Below are positions 1-7,164 of a stretch of 13,558 nt of DNA, piece after piece; the first letter of the stretch is position 1, and each line of letters opens with the position of its first letter. Below the pieces are notes generated by a model. It did not search any database, was not told the DNA's origin, and saw nothing but the letters and a program-made list of their open reading frames with translations. Source of the DNA: Olsenella_K sp036454645 (GTDB lineage Bacteria; Actinomycetota; Coriobacteriia; Coriobacteriales; Atopobiaceae); NCBI GenBank assembly GCA_036454645.1, contig JAZHSQ010000051.1:1-13558 (forward strand). The letters run 5' to 3'. The position numbers and the translations under genes are program-made.

Positions 1-111
1 CTTTACTGGTTCCTCGGGGGGGGGGGGGGGGGGGGCCGGCGCGGCCCCCCCCCGCGCCTAGCTATGCAGAGTCTAGTACGCAGGTGGGATTTTTGGCACA
101 CCTCATACCGT
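1..111. other. Non-coding left end with G and C homopolymer runs
   Basis: A run of 20 G occupies 16-35 and a run of 9 C occupies 45-53, separated by a short G/C-only stretch. Positions 54-111 are ordinary mixed sequence downstream of the pepT stop codon. No gene is visible here. A 5-bp inverted repeat (AGGTG/CACCT on the minus strand, around 81-102) exists, but it has no T-run after it and is too weak to call a terminator. The homopolymers resemble low-quality contig ends rather than biology, and a matching decay occurs at the other end of the window. Confidence 0.6.
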
Positions 112-1407
112 CTATGGTTCCAAAACTCCCGTCTGCGGGACGGCGAACTTGGCCACGAGGTGCTCGAGCACGTCGACCGTGACCTCGAGGCTGCGCACGG
201 GGACGAACTCGCGCACCGAGTGCGCGTTGTAGCCGCCCGTCGCGATGTTGGGGCACGGCAGGCCGCGCATGCTGAGCTGCGAGCCGTCCGTGCCGCCGCG
301 GACGGCGACGCAGCGCGCGTCCAGGCCGACCTCGCGGTTGGCCTCGAGGGCGTTGGTGACGAGGAACGGGCAGTCCTCGAAGCACTCGGCCATGTTGCGG
401 TACTCCTCGCGCACCTCCACCTCCACGGTCCCCTCGCCGTAGCGCTCGTTCATGAAGGCGGCAATCCGGCGCAGGACCTCGGCGCGGCGGGCGAAGGCGC
501 CCGCGTCGTGGTCGCGCACGATCAGCTGCAGCCGGGCCTCGGCGGCTGTGCCCGAGACGTGCGTGGGGTGGTAGAAGCCCTCGTAGCCCTCGGTGTACTC
601 GGGGCGCTCGGCGGCCGGGACGAGGTCGAGGAACTCGCTAGCGAGCGTGATGGCGTTGACCATGACGCCCTTGGCGGAGCCGGGGTGGATCATCACGCCG
701 CGGAAGACGACGTTCGCCTCAGCGGCGTTGAAGGTCTCGTAGTTGATCTCGCCCAGGGTCTCGCCGTCCACGGTGTAGCACCAGCGCGCGCCGAAGCGCT
801 CGAGGTCGAGGAGGGACGCGCCGTGGCCGATCTCCTCGTCGGGCACGAAGGCGACCTTGAGCGCGGGGTGCGGCAGGGTGGGGTCGGCGTGCAGGCGCGC
901 GAGCAGGGAGCAGATCTCGGCGACGCCTGCCTTGTCGTCGGCGCCGAGAAGGGTCGTGCCGTCCGAGCAGATGACGTCCTGCCCCACGAACTGCTCGAGG
1001 TCGGGCGCCTGCGCAGGAGAGGTGACGACGGGCTCGCCGGCGACCACGCCGGCCACGAGGTCGCCGCCCTCGTAGTGGACCACGTGCGGGGCCACGCCGT
1101 CGCCCGGGGCGTCGGGGGCCGTGTCGATGTGGGCGCACAGGCCGAGCGCGGGCAGCCCCTCGGCGCCGGGCGAGGCGTGGAGGGAGCCGAGGACGTAGGC
1201 GTGCTCGTCCACGCTCACGTCCTCGCACCCGACCGCGCGCAGCTCCTCGCCGAGGACGTCGGCCATGTGGTGCTGGCTCTCCGTCGAGGGGGTCTCGCCG
1301 GCGTTTTCCGGGTCGGACTGGGAGCCCACGCGGACGAGGCGCATGAAGCGCTCGGCCACGTCGCTCAGCCGGGGCTCGCCCGGCTCTGGTGCGGTTTCGT
1401 TGGCCAT
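112..1407 (-). CDS. pepT: Peptidase T (tripeptide aminopeptidase)
   Basis: A 431-residue cytoplasmic di-zinc aminopeptidase of the M20B family, expected to remove the N-terminal residue from tripeptides and so help recycle imported or degraded peptides. The metal-site residues are all present and spaced as in the known PepT enzymes: H93 and D95 in HIDTAPD, D157 in GADDKAG, the E191-E192 pair in PDEEIG, D214 in TVDGE, and H396 in GGYNAHSVREF. The dimerisation-domain signature IHPGSAKGVMVNA lies at 240-252. The length matches the family (about 410-430). I chose the ATG at 1407 because GGAGAAG sits just upstream of it; an in-frame TTG four codons earlier overlaps that ribosome binding site. The gene follows the giant activase by 111 bases on the same strand and may be read from the same transcript, although a GC hairpin lies between them. 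Confidence 0.96.
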   Translation of the reverse strand: MANETAPEPGEPRLSDVAERFMRLVRVGSQSDPENAGETPSTESQHHMADVLGEELRAVGCEDVSVDEHAYVLGSLHASPGAEGLPALGLCAHIDTAPDAPGDGVAPHVVHYEGGDLVAGVVAGEPVVTSPAQAPDLEQFVGQDVICSDGTTLLGADDKAGVAEICSLLARLHADPTLPHPALKVAFVPDEEIGHGASLLDLERFGARWCYTVDGETLGEINYETFNAAEANVVFRGVMIHPGSAKGVMVNAITLASEFLDLVPAAERPEYTEGYEGFYHPTHVSGTAAEARLQLIVRDHDAGAFARRAEVLRRIAAFMNERYGEGTVEVEVREEYRNMAECFEDCPFLVTNALEANREVGLDARCVAVRGGTDGSQLSMRGLPCPNIATGGYNAHSVREFVPVRSLEVTVDVLEHLVAKFAVPQTGVLEP

Positions 1408-1480
1408 GTTCTTCTCCAATCCTGGAAGGGGCGCCGCGGCCTGGCGCGACGCCCCGTCTTGCGTTCGCTTGTGCGGCGGC

Positions 1481-1506
1481 CCCCGGCCGTCCGGCGGCCG
1501 CCGGGG
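1481..1506 (-). other. GC-rich hairpin between giant activase and pepT
   Basis: CCCCGGC at 1481-1487 can pair with GCCGGGG at 1500-1506 (7 bp, 12-base loop), and the loop holds further GC-rich complementarity. It begins about 13 bases past the activase stop codon. There is no T-run after it in the direction of transcription, so it is not a standard intrinsic terminator. It could slow or partly end transcription before pepT, protect an mRNA end, or be a chance product of the high GC content. Confidence 0.3.
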
Positions 1507-1518
1507 TCACACCCTAGG

Positions 1519-4500
1519 CTACCTCACCCCCGCCTTGCGCTCGGCCTCCTCGATCCGGGCGAGCTGCTTGGCGGAGAGGTGGATGCGGCCCTCGCCGCGC
1601 CCGTAGGTCCTGCCGCCGTCGGAGGTGCCGTCGGCCGCCGTGGGGACCGCGCCGTAGGCGGCGTATGCGCCGCCGGCGTCGCCGCCCTCGTTCACGATGG
1701 AGTCCTCGAGCTCGCCGGCGCGCCGGTAGTGGCGCAGCGGGGCGGGCATCTCGCGCTCCGTCGGGTCGTCGGCGTTGGCGAGCCTGAAGGCGGCCTCGCC
1801 GTTGCCCGCTGCCTGGGCGGCCCTGAAGTTCTCCTTGGCCACCGAGATCATGAGCTTGATGCGGTTGAGCTGGTTGACCTCCGAGGCGCCCGGGTCGTAG
1901 TCGACGGCAACGATGTTGCTCTCGGAGTGCATCTGGCGCAGGCGCTTGATGACGCTCTTGCCGACCACGTGGTTGGGCAGGCAGGCGAAGGGCGAGCACA
2001 CGATGATGTTGGGCGTGCCGGACTCGATGAGGTCCACCATCTCGGCCGTGAGCAGCCAGCCCTCGCCCATCGTATTGCACAGGGAGAGCACCTGCTTGGC
2101 CTCCTCGGCCAGGTGGAAGATGGAGCCGTACGGCTCGAAGCGCCCGCTCCTCTCGAGCATGTCGTTGATCGGCTTGCGCAGCCCCTCGACGTAGGAGATG
2201 CCGATGCCGTGGGTCAGGCGGTTGACCGCCTTGGTCGGCAGCTCGCCGTTCATGTTGATCTGGTTGGACATGCCGAAGAGGAAGAAGTCCACGAGCCCGG
2301 GCACGTTGGCCTCGCAGCCCTCGGCCTCGATCACGCGCACGACCTCGTTGTTTGCCGTCGGGTGGAACTTGACCAGGATCTCGCCGACGACGCCGACGCG
2401 CGGCTTGGAGCGGTCGTTCACGAGCGGCAGCGCGTCGAAGCGATCGACGGTGTCCTGGCACAGCTCGTAGAAGCTGCGGCGCGTGGCGCGGCAGATCTCC
2501 ACCTTGGCGCGGCGCATCACGTCGTCGAAGAGCCGGTCGGCGGAGCCCGCCTCCGCCTCGTAGGGGCGCACGCGGTAGAGCAGCTGCATGACGAGGTCGC
2601 CGAAGAGCAGCGCGTAGACGGCGCGGTTGAGCAGGGCCGGGTTCTTGAGCGGCTGGAAGCCGGGGTTGTTCTCGTCGAGGTTGAGCGCCGCGGTGAGCGA
2701 GATCACCGGGACGTCGGCGTGGCCGGAGTCCTTGAGCGCCTTGCGGATGAGGGCGATGTAGTTGGTGGCGCGGCAGCCGCCGCCGGTCTGGGTGATGAGG
2801 ACCGCGGTGCGGCTGAGGTCGTACTTGCCGGACAGGACCGCCTCCATCAGCTGGCCGGTCACGAGGATCGACGGGTAGCAGATGTCGTTGTTCACGTACT
2901 TGAGGCCGGTGTCCACGGCGGCGTGGTCCACGGACGGGAGAAGGACCACGTTGTAGCCGGCGCTCCTGAGCAGGGGCTCGACCAGCTCGAAGTGGATGGG
3001 CGCCATCTGCGGGCACAGGATGGTGTAGCCCTCCTCCTGCATCTGCCTGGTGTAGCGCACCTTCTTGAAGGCGGCGCTGGCGGCCTCGCGGTAGACGGGC
3101 GTGCGACGGGAGAGGTCGGTCTGGCGGGCGCGCTCGAGGGTGCCGTCGGCCATGCGCACGCCCGCGGGCGCCGCCTCGGCGACGAGCCCGGCCCTGGTCT
3201 CGCGCTCGAGCTCGGCGCGCTCCTCCTTGAGGGCGGCCATCAGCGAGCGCACGCGGATGCGGGCGGCGCCGAGGTTGGAGACCTCGTCGATCTTGAGGAC
3301 GGTGTAGATCTTGCCGGAGGCCTCGAGGATCTCCTGGACCTCGTCGGTCGTGAGGGCGTCCAGGCCGCAGCCGAAGGACTGCAGCTGGATGAGGTCGAGG
3401 TCGTTGCGGGTGGCGACGAAGCGCGCCGCGCGGTAGAGGCGGCTGTGGTACATCCACTGGTCGATGACGCGGATCGGGCGCTCGGGCTCCATCTTGTGCG
3501 CCACGGAGTCCTCGGTCAGCACCGCGAAGCCGAAGCCGTGGAGCATCTCGGGGATGGCGTGGTTGATCTCGCCGTCGTTGTGGTAGGGGCGGCCCGCCAG
3601 CACGATGCCGTGGGCGTCGTTGTCCTCGATCCACTTGAGGCACTCGTCGCCGGCGCGGTGCATCGCGTCCTTGAAGGCGAGGTCCTCGGCCCAGGCGGCG
3701 TTGACGGCCTCGTCGATCTCGTGGCGGGTGATGTCCGGCCCCCTGAAGCGGCCGTGGCCGGCCTCGGCGTCGCGCTTGCGCTGGACCTGGACGATCTCGT
3801 ACAGCCGGTGCTTGAGGTCGTCCTTCTTGTCGTAGGGGATGAACGGGTCGAGGTACTCCACGTCGGGGGCGGCGAGCTCGTCCACGTTGAGCTCGAGCGC
3901 CTGCGGGTAGCTCATGACGATCGGGCAGTTGTAGTGGTTGGTGGCGCCGTCGTCCTCCTGGCGCTCCCAGCGGATGCACGGCATCCAGATGAAGTCCGGG
4001 TCCTTCTCGAGCAGGTTCATGATGTGACCGTGGCTGAGCTTGGCCGGGTAGCACACGGACTCGGAGGGCATGGACTCGGTGCCAGCCTCGTAGGTCTTGC
4101 GCGTGGTCCTGTCGGAGAGCACGACCGAGAAGCCCAGCCTGGTGAAGAAGGTGTGCCAGAACGGGTAGTTCTCGTACATGTTGAGCGCGCGCGGGATGCC
4201 CACGGTGCCGCGCGGGGCCTCGTCGGCCGGCAGGCCCTCGCGGTCGAAGAGCAGCTTGTTCTTGAACTCGAAGAGGTTCGGCGCCTTGCTGCGCTCCGCC
4301 GCCGGCTTGCCCGAGCCCTTCTCGCAGCGGTTGCCCGTGATGAAGCGGCGGCCGTTGCCGAAGGAGTTGATGGTGAGCAGGCAGTTGTTGGAGCAGCGCC
4401 CGCAGTGCGCGTTGGTGTGCTTGACCGTGAGGGAGTCGATCTGCTCGCGCGAGAGGACCGTGGAGGTCCCGTCTGCGCCGGCGCGGTCGCGCGCCAGGAG

Positions 4501-6324
4501 GGCGGCGCCGTAGGCGCCCATGGTGCCGGCGATGTCCGGGCGGATCACGTCGCGGCCGGTCAGGAGCTCGAAGGCGCGCAGGGTGGCGTCGCTCATGAAG
4601 GTGCCGCCCTGGACCACGACGTACTTGCCGATCTCGTCGTAGTCGCGCAGCTTGATGACCTTGAACAGGGCGTTCTTGATGACGGAGTAGGACAGGCCCG
4701 CCGCCACGTCGCCGATGGTAGCGCCCTCCTTCTGCGCCTGCTTGACGCGGGAGTTCATGAAGACGGTGCAGCGGCTGCCGAGGTCGACGGGGTGCTCGCC
4801 CCTGACCGCCGCGGCGGCGAACTCCTGCACGGTCATGCTTATGGAGTCGGCGAAGTTGGCCACGAACGAGCCGCAGCCCGAGGAGCACGCCTCGTTGAGG
4901 GCGATGTGCTCGATGATGCCGTTCTTGACCTGCAGGCACTTCATGTCCTGGCCACCGATGTCCAGGATGAAGTTGACGTCGGGCACGAAGGCCTTGGCGC
5001 CGCGCAGGTGCGCCACGGTCTCGATCTCCCCGGAGTCGGCCTGCAGCGCCTCGATCAGGATGCCCTCGCCGTAGCCCGTGGTGGTCACGTGGCCGATGGT
5101 GCAGTCGGCGGGCAGGTGGTCGTAGATGTCGTCCATGATCTTGCGGGCGGTGCCCAGGACGTCGCCGTTGTTGTTGTCGTACCAGGTGTAGAGCAGCTCG
5201 CCCCCCTCGCCGACGACGGCGGCCTTCATGGTGGTGGAGCCGGCGTCCAGGCCGATGAAGACACGGCCGTGGTAGTCGTCGAGGCTGCCCTTGGCGACCA
5301 CCTGCGCGTCGTGGCGGCGCTTGAACTCGCGGTAGTCCTCCTCGGTCGCGAACAGCGGGTCGAGGCGCGCGACCTCGGTGCCCTGGGTGTCGCGGAGGTT
5401 GTCGAGCTGGTCGATGACGTCGGAGAAGGACACGTACTTGTCGGACTCGCCGGCCAGCGCGGCGCCGGTCGCCACGAACAGGTGCGCGTTCTCGGGGATG
5501 ACGCGGTGCTCCTCGTCGAGCTTGAGCGTGACGTAGAAGCGCTTGCGCAGCTCGGAGAGGTACTGGAGGGGCCCGCCGAGGAAGGCGACGTAGCCGCGGA
5601 TGGGGTGGCCGCAGGCCAGGCCCGAGACGGTCTGGTTTGCGACCGCCTGGAAGATGGAGGCCGCCACGTCCTCGCGCGCGGCGCCCTCGTTGAGCAGCGG
5701 CTGCACGTCGGACTTGGCGAAGACGCCGCAGCGGCTCGCGATGGGGTAGATGTGGCGGGCGCCCTTGGCGAGCTCGTTCAGGCCGAGGGCGTCGGTCTCC
5801 ATGAGGGAGGCCATCTGGTCGATGAACGCGCCGGTGCCGCCCGCGCAGGTGCCGTTCATGCGCTGCTCGATGCCGTTGTCGAAGTAGATGATCTTGGCGT
5901 CCTCGCCGCCGAGCTCGATGGCGACGTCAGTCTGGGGGATCAGGGTCTCGACGGCGCGCTTGGAGGCGATGACCTCCTGCACGAACTCGACGTCGAGCCA
6001 CTTGGCGAGCAGCATGCCGCCCGAGCCGGTGATGGAGACGCGCATGCGGGCGCCGCCCAGGACCTTCCGGGCCTTCTCGAAGACCTCGCGGGCGGTCGCC
6101 TTGACGTCGGTGTGGTGGCGCTCGTAGTTGGCGTAGACCAGGTGGTCGTTGTCGTCGATGACCGCGAGCTTTACCGTGGTGGAGCCCACGTCGATGCCCA
6201 GGCGCAGGTGCGCGTGGGAGAAGTCGGCCTTCTCGGCCGGCATGAGCTCGGCGCCGACCTGCTTGAGCTCGAGCGGGTGCCTGGCGGCCCTCTGCGCCGT
6301 CGGGTCGTTCACGTAGTTAGTCAT
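1519..6324 (-). CDS. Giant 2-hydroxyacyl-CoA dehydratase-type activase (BadF/BadG ATPase x2, DUF2229, HgdB-like)
   Basis: A 1601-residue cytoplasmic protein. Two ASKHA-fold activator ATPase domains of the HgdC/BadF/BcrA/BcrD type come first. Domain 1 has GIDVGSTTVK at 43-52, ELGGEDAK at 137-144, C160 in NGTCAGGTGAF and C199 in SRCGVF. Domain 2 has GLDAGSTTMK at 358-367, DIGGQDMK at 455-462, C480 in NEACSSGCGSF and C519 in SRCTVF. The paired cysteines match those holding the subunit-bridging [4Fe-4S] cluster of HgdC. A four-cysteine motif (C641, C644, C648, C667) opens the DUF2229 region (about 640-930). The C-terminal part (about 1090-1500) resembles dehydratase component D and has conserved cysteines (C1104, C1149, C1184, C1443, C1448). 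A Gly/Ala/Tyr-rich stretch (about 1546-1580) precedes a short charged C-terminal end. Known relatives use ATP to drive low-potential electron transfer, but the substrate of this fused form is not established. The ATG at 6324 follows AAGGAG by 6 bases and overlaps the end of tetR. Confidence 0.93.
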   Translation of the reverse strand: MTNYVNDPTAQRAARHPLELKQVGAELMPAEKADFSHAHLRLGIDVGSTTVKLAVIDDNDHLVYANYERHHTDVKATAREVFEKARKVLGGARMRVSITGSGGMLLAKWLDVEFVQEVIASKRAVETLIPQTDVAIELGGEDAKIIYFDNGIEQRMNGTCAGGTGAFIDQMASLMETDALGLNELAKGARHIYPIASRCGVFAKSDVQPLLNEGAAREDVAASIFQAVANQTVSGLACGHPIRGYVAFLGGPLQYLSELRKRFYVTLKLDEEHRVIPENAHLFVATGAALAGESDKYVSFSDVIDQLDNLRDTQGTEVARLDPLFATEEDYREFKRRHDAQVVAKGSLDDYHGRVFIGLDAGSTTMKAAVVGEGGELLYTWYDNNNGDVLGTARKIMDDIYDHLPADCTIGHVTTTGYGEGILIEALQADSGEIETVAHLRGAKAFVPDVNFILDIGGQDMKCLQVKNGIIEHIALNEACSSGCGSFVANFADSISMTVQEFAAAAVRGEHPVDLGSRCTVFMNSRVKQAQKEGATIGDVAAGLSYSVIKNALFKVIKLRDYDEIGKYVVVQGGTFMSDATLRAFELLTGRDVIRPDIAGTMGAYGAALLARDRAGADGTSTVLSREQIDSLTVKHTNAHCGRCSNNCLLTINSFGNGRRFITGNRCEKGSGKPAAERSKAPNLFEFKNKLLFDREGLPADEAPRGTVGIPRALNMYENYPFWHTFFTRLGFSVVLSDRTTRKTYEAGTESMPSESVCYPAKLSHGHIMNLLEKDPDFIWMPCIRWERQEDDGATNHYNCPIVMSYPQALELNVDELAAPDVEYLDPFIPYDKKDDLKHRLYEIVQVQRKRDAEAGHGRFRGPDITRHEIDEAVNAAWAEDLAFKDAMHRAGDECLKWIEDNDAHGIVLAGRPYHNDGEINHAIPEMLHGFGFAVLTEDSVAHKMEPERPIRVIDQWMYHSRLYRAARFVATRNDLDLIQLQSFGCGLDALTTDEVQEILEASGKIYTVLKIDEVSNLGAARIRVRSLMAALKEERAELERETRAGLVAEAAPAGVRMADGTLERARQTDLSRRTPVYREAASAAFKKVRYTRQMQEEGYTILCPQMAPIHFELVEPLLRSAGYNVVLLPSVDHAAVDTGLKYVNNDICYPSILVTGQLMEAVLSGKYDLSRTAVLITQTGGGCRATNYIALIRKALKDSGHADVPVISLTAALNLDENNPGFQPLKNPALLNRAVYALLFGDLVMQLLYRVRPYEAEAGSADRLFDDVMRRAKVEICRATRRSFYELCQDTVDRFDALPLVNDRSKPRVGVVGEILVKFHPTANNEVVRVIEAEGCEANVPGLVDFFLFGMSNQINMNGELPTKAVNRLTHGIGISYVEGLRKPINDMLERSGRFEPYGSIFHLAEEAKQVLSLCNTMGEGWLLTAEMVDLIESGTPNIIVCSPFACLPNHVVGKSVIKRLRQMHSESNIVAVDYDPGASEVNQLNRIKLMISVAKENFRAAQAAGNGEAAFRLANADDPTEREMPAPLRHYRRAGELEDSIVNEGGDAGGAYAAYGAVPTAADGTSDGGRTYGRGEGRIHLSAKQLARIEEAERKAGVR

Positions 6325-7033
6325 CTTCTTCTCCTTGGAGCTGCGATAGGCCGAGAAGCGTCATCCCGAACGAGGGGACGTCGAAGTCGATCGCCTTGCC
6401 GTACAGGTCGCCGGGGCGCACGAACATGAGCCCCGTCATCAGGCGGGCCATGAGCCCGATGCTCTCGCGCATCCCGGTGGTGAGCCACTGGACGAGCACC
6501 CCCACCTCGGCCGATATTGCGAAGGCGAGGTAGTAGTCGAGGAAGGTGCCCAGCGCGCCCTCGGGCAGCCCCTCCGCCGCGCGGTCGCGCACGACCTCGC
6601 GGACCATGCCCTTGATCTTCTCGACGAAGGCGGGGTCGCCGCCGTCGCCGAGCAGCGCCGGCAGGTAGCCGGCGCGGTCCTTGAAGAACCGCAGGACGTC
6701 CTCCGCGCCGGGGCAGGGCTCGCAGTCCCTGAGCGCGGAGGCGAGCTCGTCGAGGTCGGTGTGGGCGAGCGCGGCCACGAGCGGCCTCAGCCCGTCGAGC
6801 GCCTCCGCCTCGGTGGTGCCGACGAGGTCGGCGATGTCGCGGAAGTGCGAGTAGAACGTGCGGCGGGTGACGCCCGCGCGGTCCGTCACCGCGGTGACGG
6901 TGACCTGCCCGAGGTCGCCGGTGGCGACTATCTCCTCCGCGAGGGCGTCGCGCAGGGCGCGGCGCGTCCGCAGGGTGCGGCGGTCGCACGCCTCGGCCAG
7001 GCAGGACTCCTCCTCGCGCACGGCTTGGCGCAT
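6317..7033 (-). CDS. TetR/AcrR-family transcriptional regulator
   Basis: A 238-residue DNA-binding regulator. The N-terminal helix-turn-helix lies at about 43-65, with VTVTAVTDRAGVTRRTFYSHF typical of TetR proteins (V-T-R-R-T-F-Y-x-H-F). The rest is a helical ligand/dimer domain; VQWLTTGMRES near residue 190 resembles the DhaS-like TetR C-terminal domain common in Gram-positive bacteria. The ATG at 7033 is preferred because a strong purine-rich ribosome site (GGGGAGGAGGGGAG) ends next to it. A longer reading from a TTG at 7099 would start inside the operator palindrome. The last codons contain the ribosome site of the giant activase and the stop codon overlaps its start by 8 bases, so the two are translationally coupled. 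Tandem inverted repeats 29 bases upstream suggest autoregulation. The ligand is unknown; an acyl-CoA or related metabolite is only a guess from the partner gene. Confidence 0.93.
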   Translation of the reverse strand: MRQAVREEESCLAEACDRRTLRTRRALRDALAEEIVATGDLGQVTVTAVTDRAGVTRRTFYSHFRDIADLVGTTEAEALDGLRPLVAALAHTDLDELASALRDCEPCPGAEDVLRFFKDRAGYLPALLGDGGDPAFVEKIKGMVREVVRDRAAEGLPEGALGTFLDYYLAFAISAEVGVLVQWLTTGMRESIGLMARLMTGLMFVRPGDLYGKAIDFDVPSFGMTLLGLSQLQGEEDD

Positions 7034-7061
7034 CTCCCCTCCTCCCCTGACAGGTGCCTGA

Positions 7062-7082
7062 TATTGCACGCTGCGTGAAGTA
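7062..7082. promoter_or_regulatory. Second, degenerate TetR operator copy
   Basis: TATTGCACGC at 7062-7071 and GCGTGAAGTA at 7073-7082 form an imperfect inverted repeat (8 of 10 pairs) around T7072. Its left arm shares TATTGCAC with the perfect palindrome next to it. The two sites overlap by 2 bp and their centres are 19 bp apart, close to two helical turns, so two dimers could bind the same face of the DNA. The site starts 29 bp upstream of the tetR start codon. Confidence 0.6.
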
Positions 7083-7101
7083 TTGCACACGGTGTGCAAT
7101 A
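7081..7101. promoter_or_regulatory. Perfect 21-bp palindrome, likely TetR operator
   Basis: Arms TATTGCACAC (7081-7090) and GTGTGCAATA (7092-7101) are exact reverse complements around one central base (G7091). The palindrome is AT-rich against a very GC-rich background and lies in the 131-bp gap between the NADAR-SseB stop codon and the tetR start codon. A short perfect palindrome directly upstream of a tetR gene is the usual arrangement of an autoregulatory operator. I could not fix the -35 and -10 hexamers with confidence; TTGCAC within the repeat could serve as a -35 element. Confidence 0.8.
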
Positions 7102-7164
7102 CTTTCGTAAGGGGCTGGCGGGAGGCGCAGTCTGCACCTGGCTATCACATTTCTGCGCGTCGGG

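Noticed and set aside
2072..2081. A TATTGCACAG half-site inside the giant activase gene resembling the TetR operator
   Set aside because: Only one arm is present and no inverted partner follows; it lies in a conserved coding stretch and is probably coincidental.
1514..4939. An 1141-codon minus-strand frame inside the giant activase
   Set aside because: It is a shifted reading of the same DNA with an Arg/Pro/Gly-rich product, no ribosome site and no motifs. The 1601-residue frame has continuous conserved domains across the region.
64..6429. A 2121-codon open frame on the plus strand covering pepT, the giant activase and part of tetR
   Set aside because: It is antisense to three genes with clear family motifs. 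Its translation is low-complexity (Val, Asp, Leu, Gly, Ala, His, Arg rich) with no recognisable motif, as expected when GC-rich codons are read in the opposite frame.
7034..7099. A longer tetR start at a TTG (7099)
   Set aside because: It would begin inside the perfect operator palindrome and lacks a ribosome site, whereas the ATG at 7033 has a strong one.
7125..7158. A GCGCAG/CTGCGC stem after the NADAR-SseB stop codon as a terminator
   Set aside because: The stem is 6 bp with a 22-base loop and has no T-run on the minus strand, so it is too weak to support a terminator.
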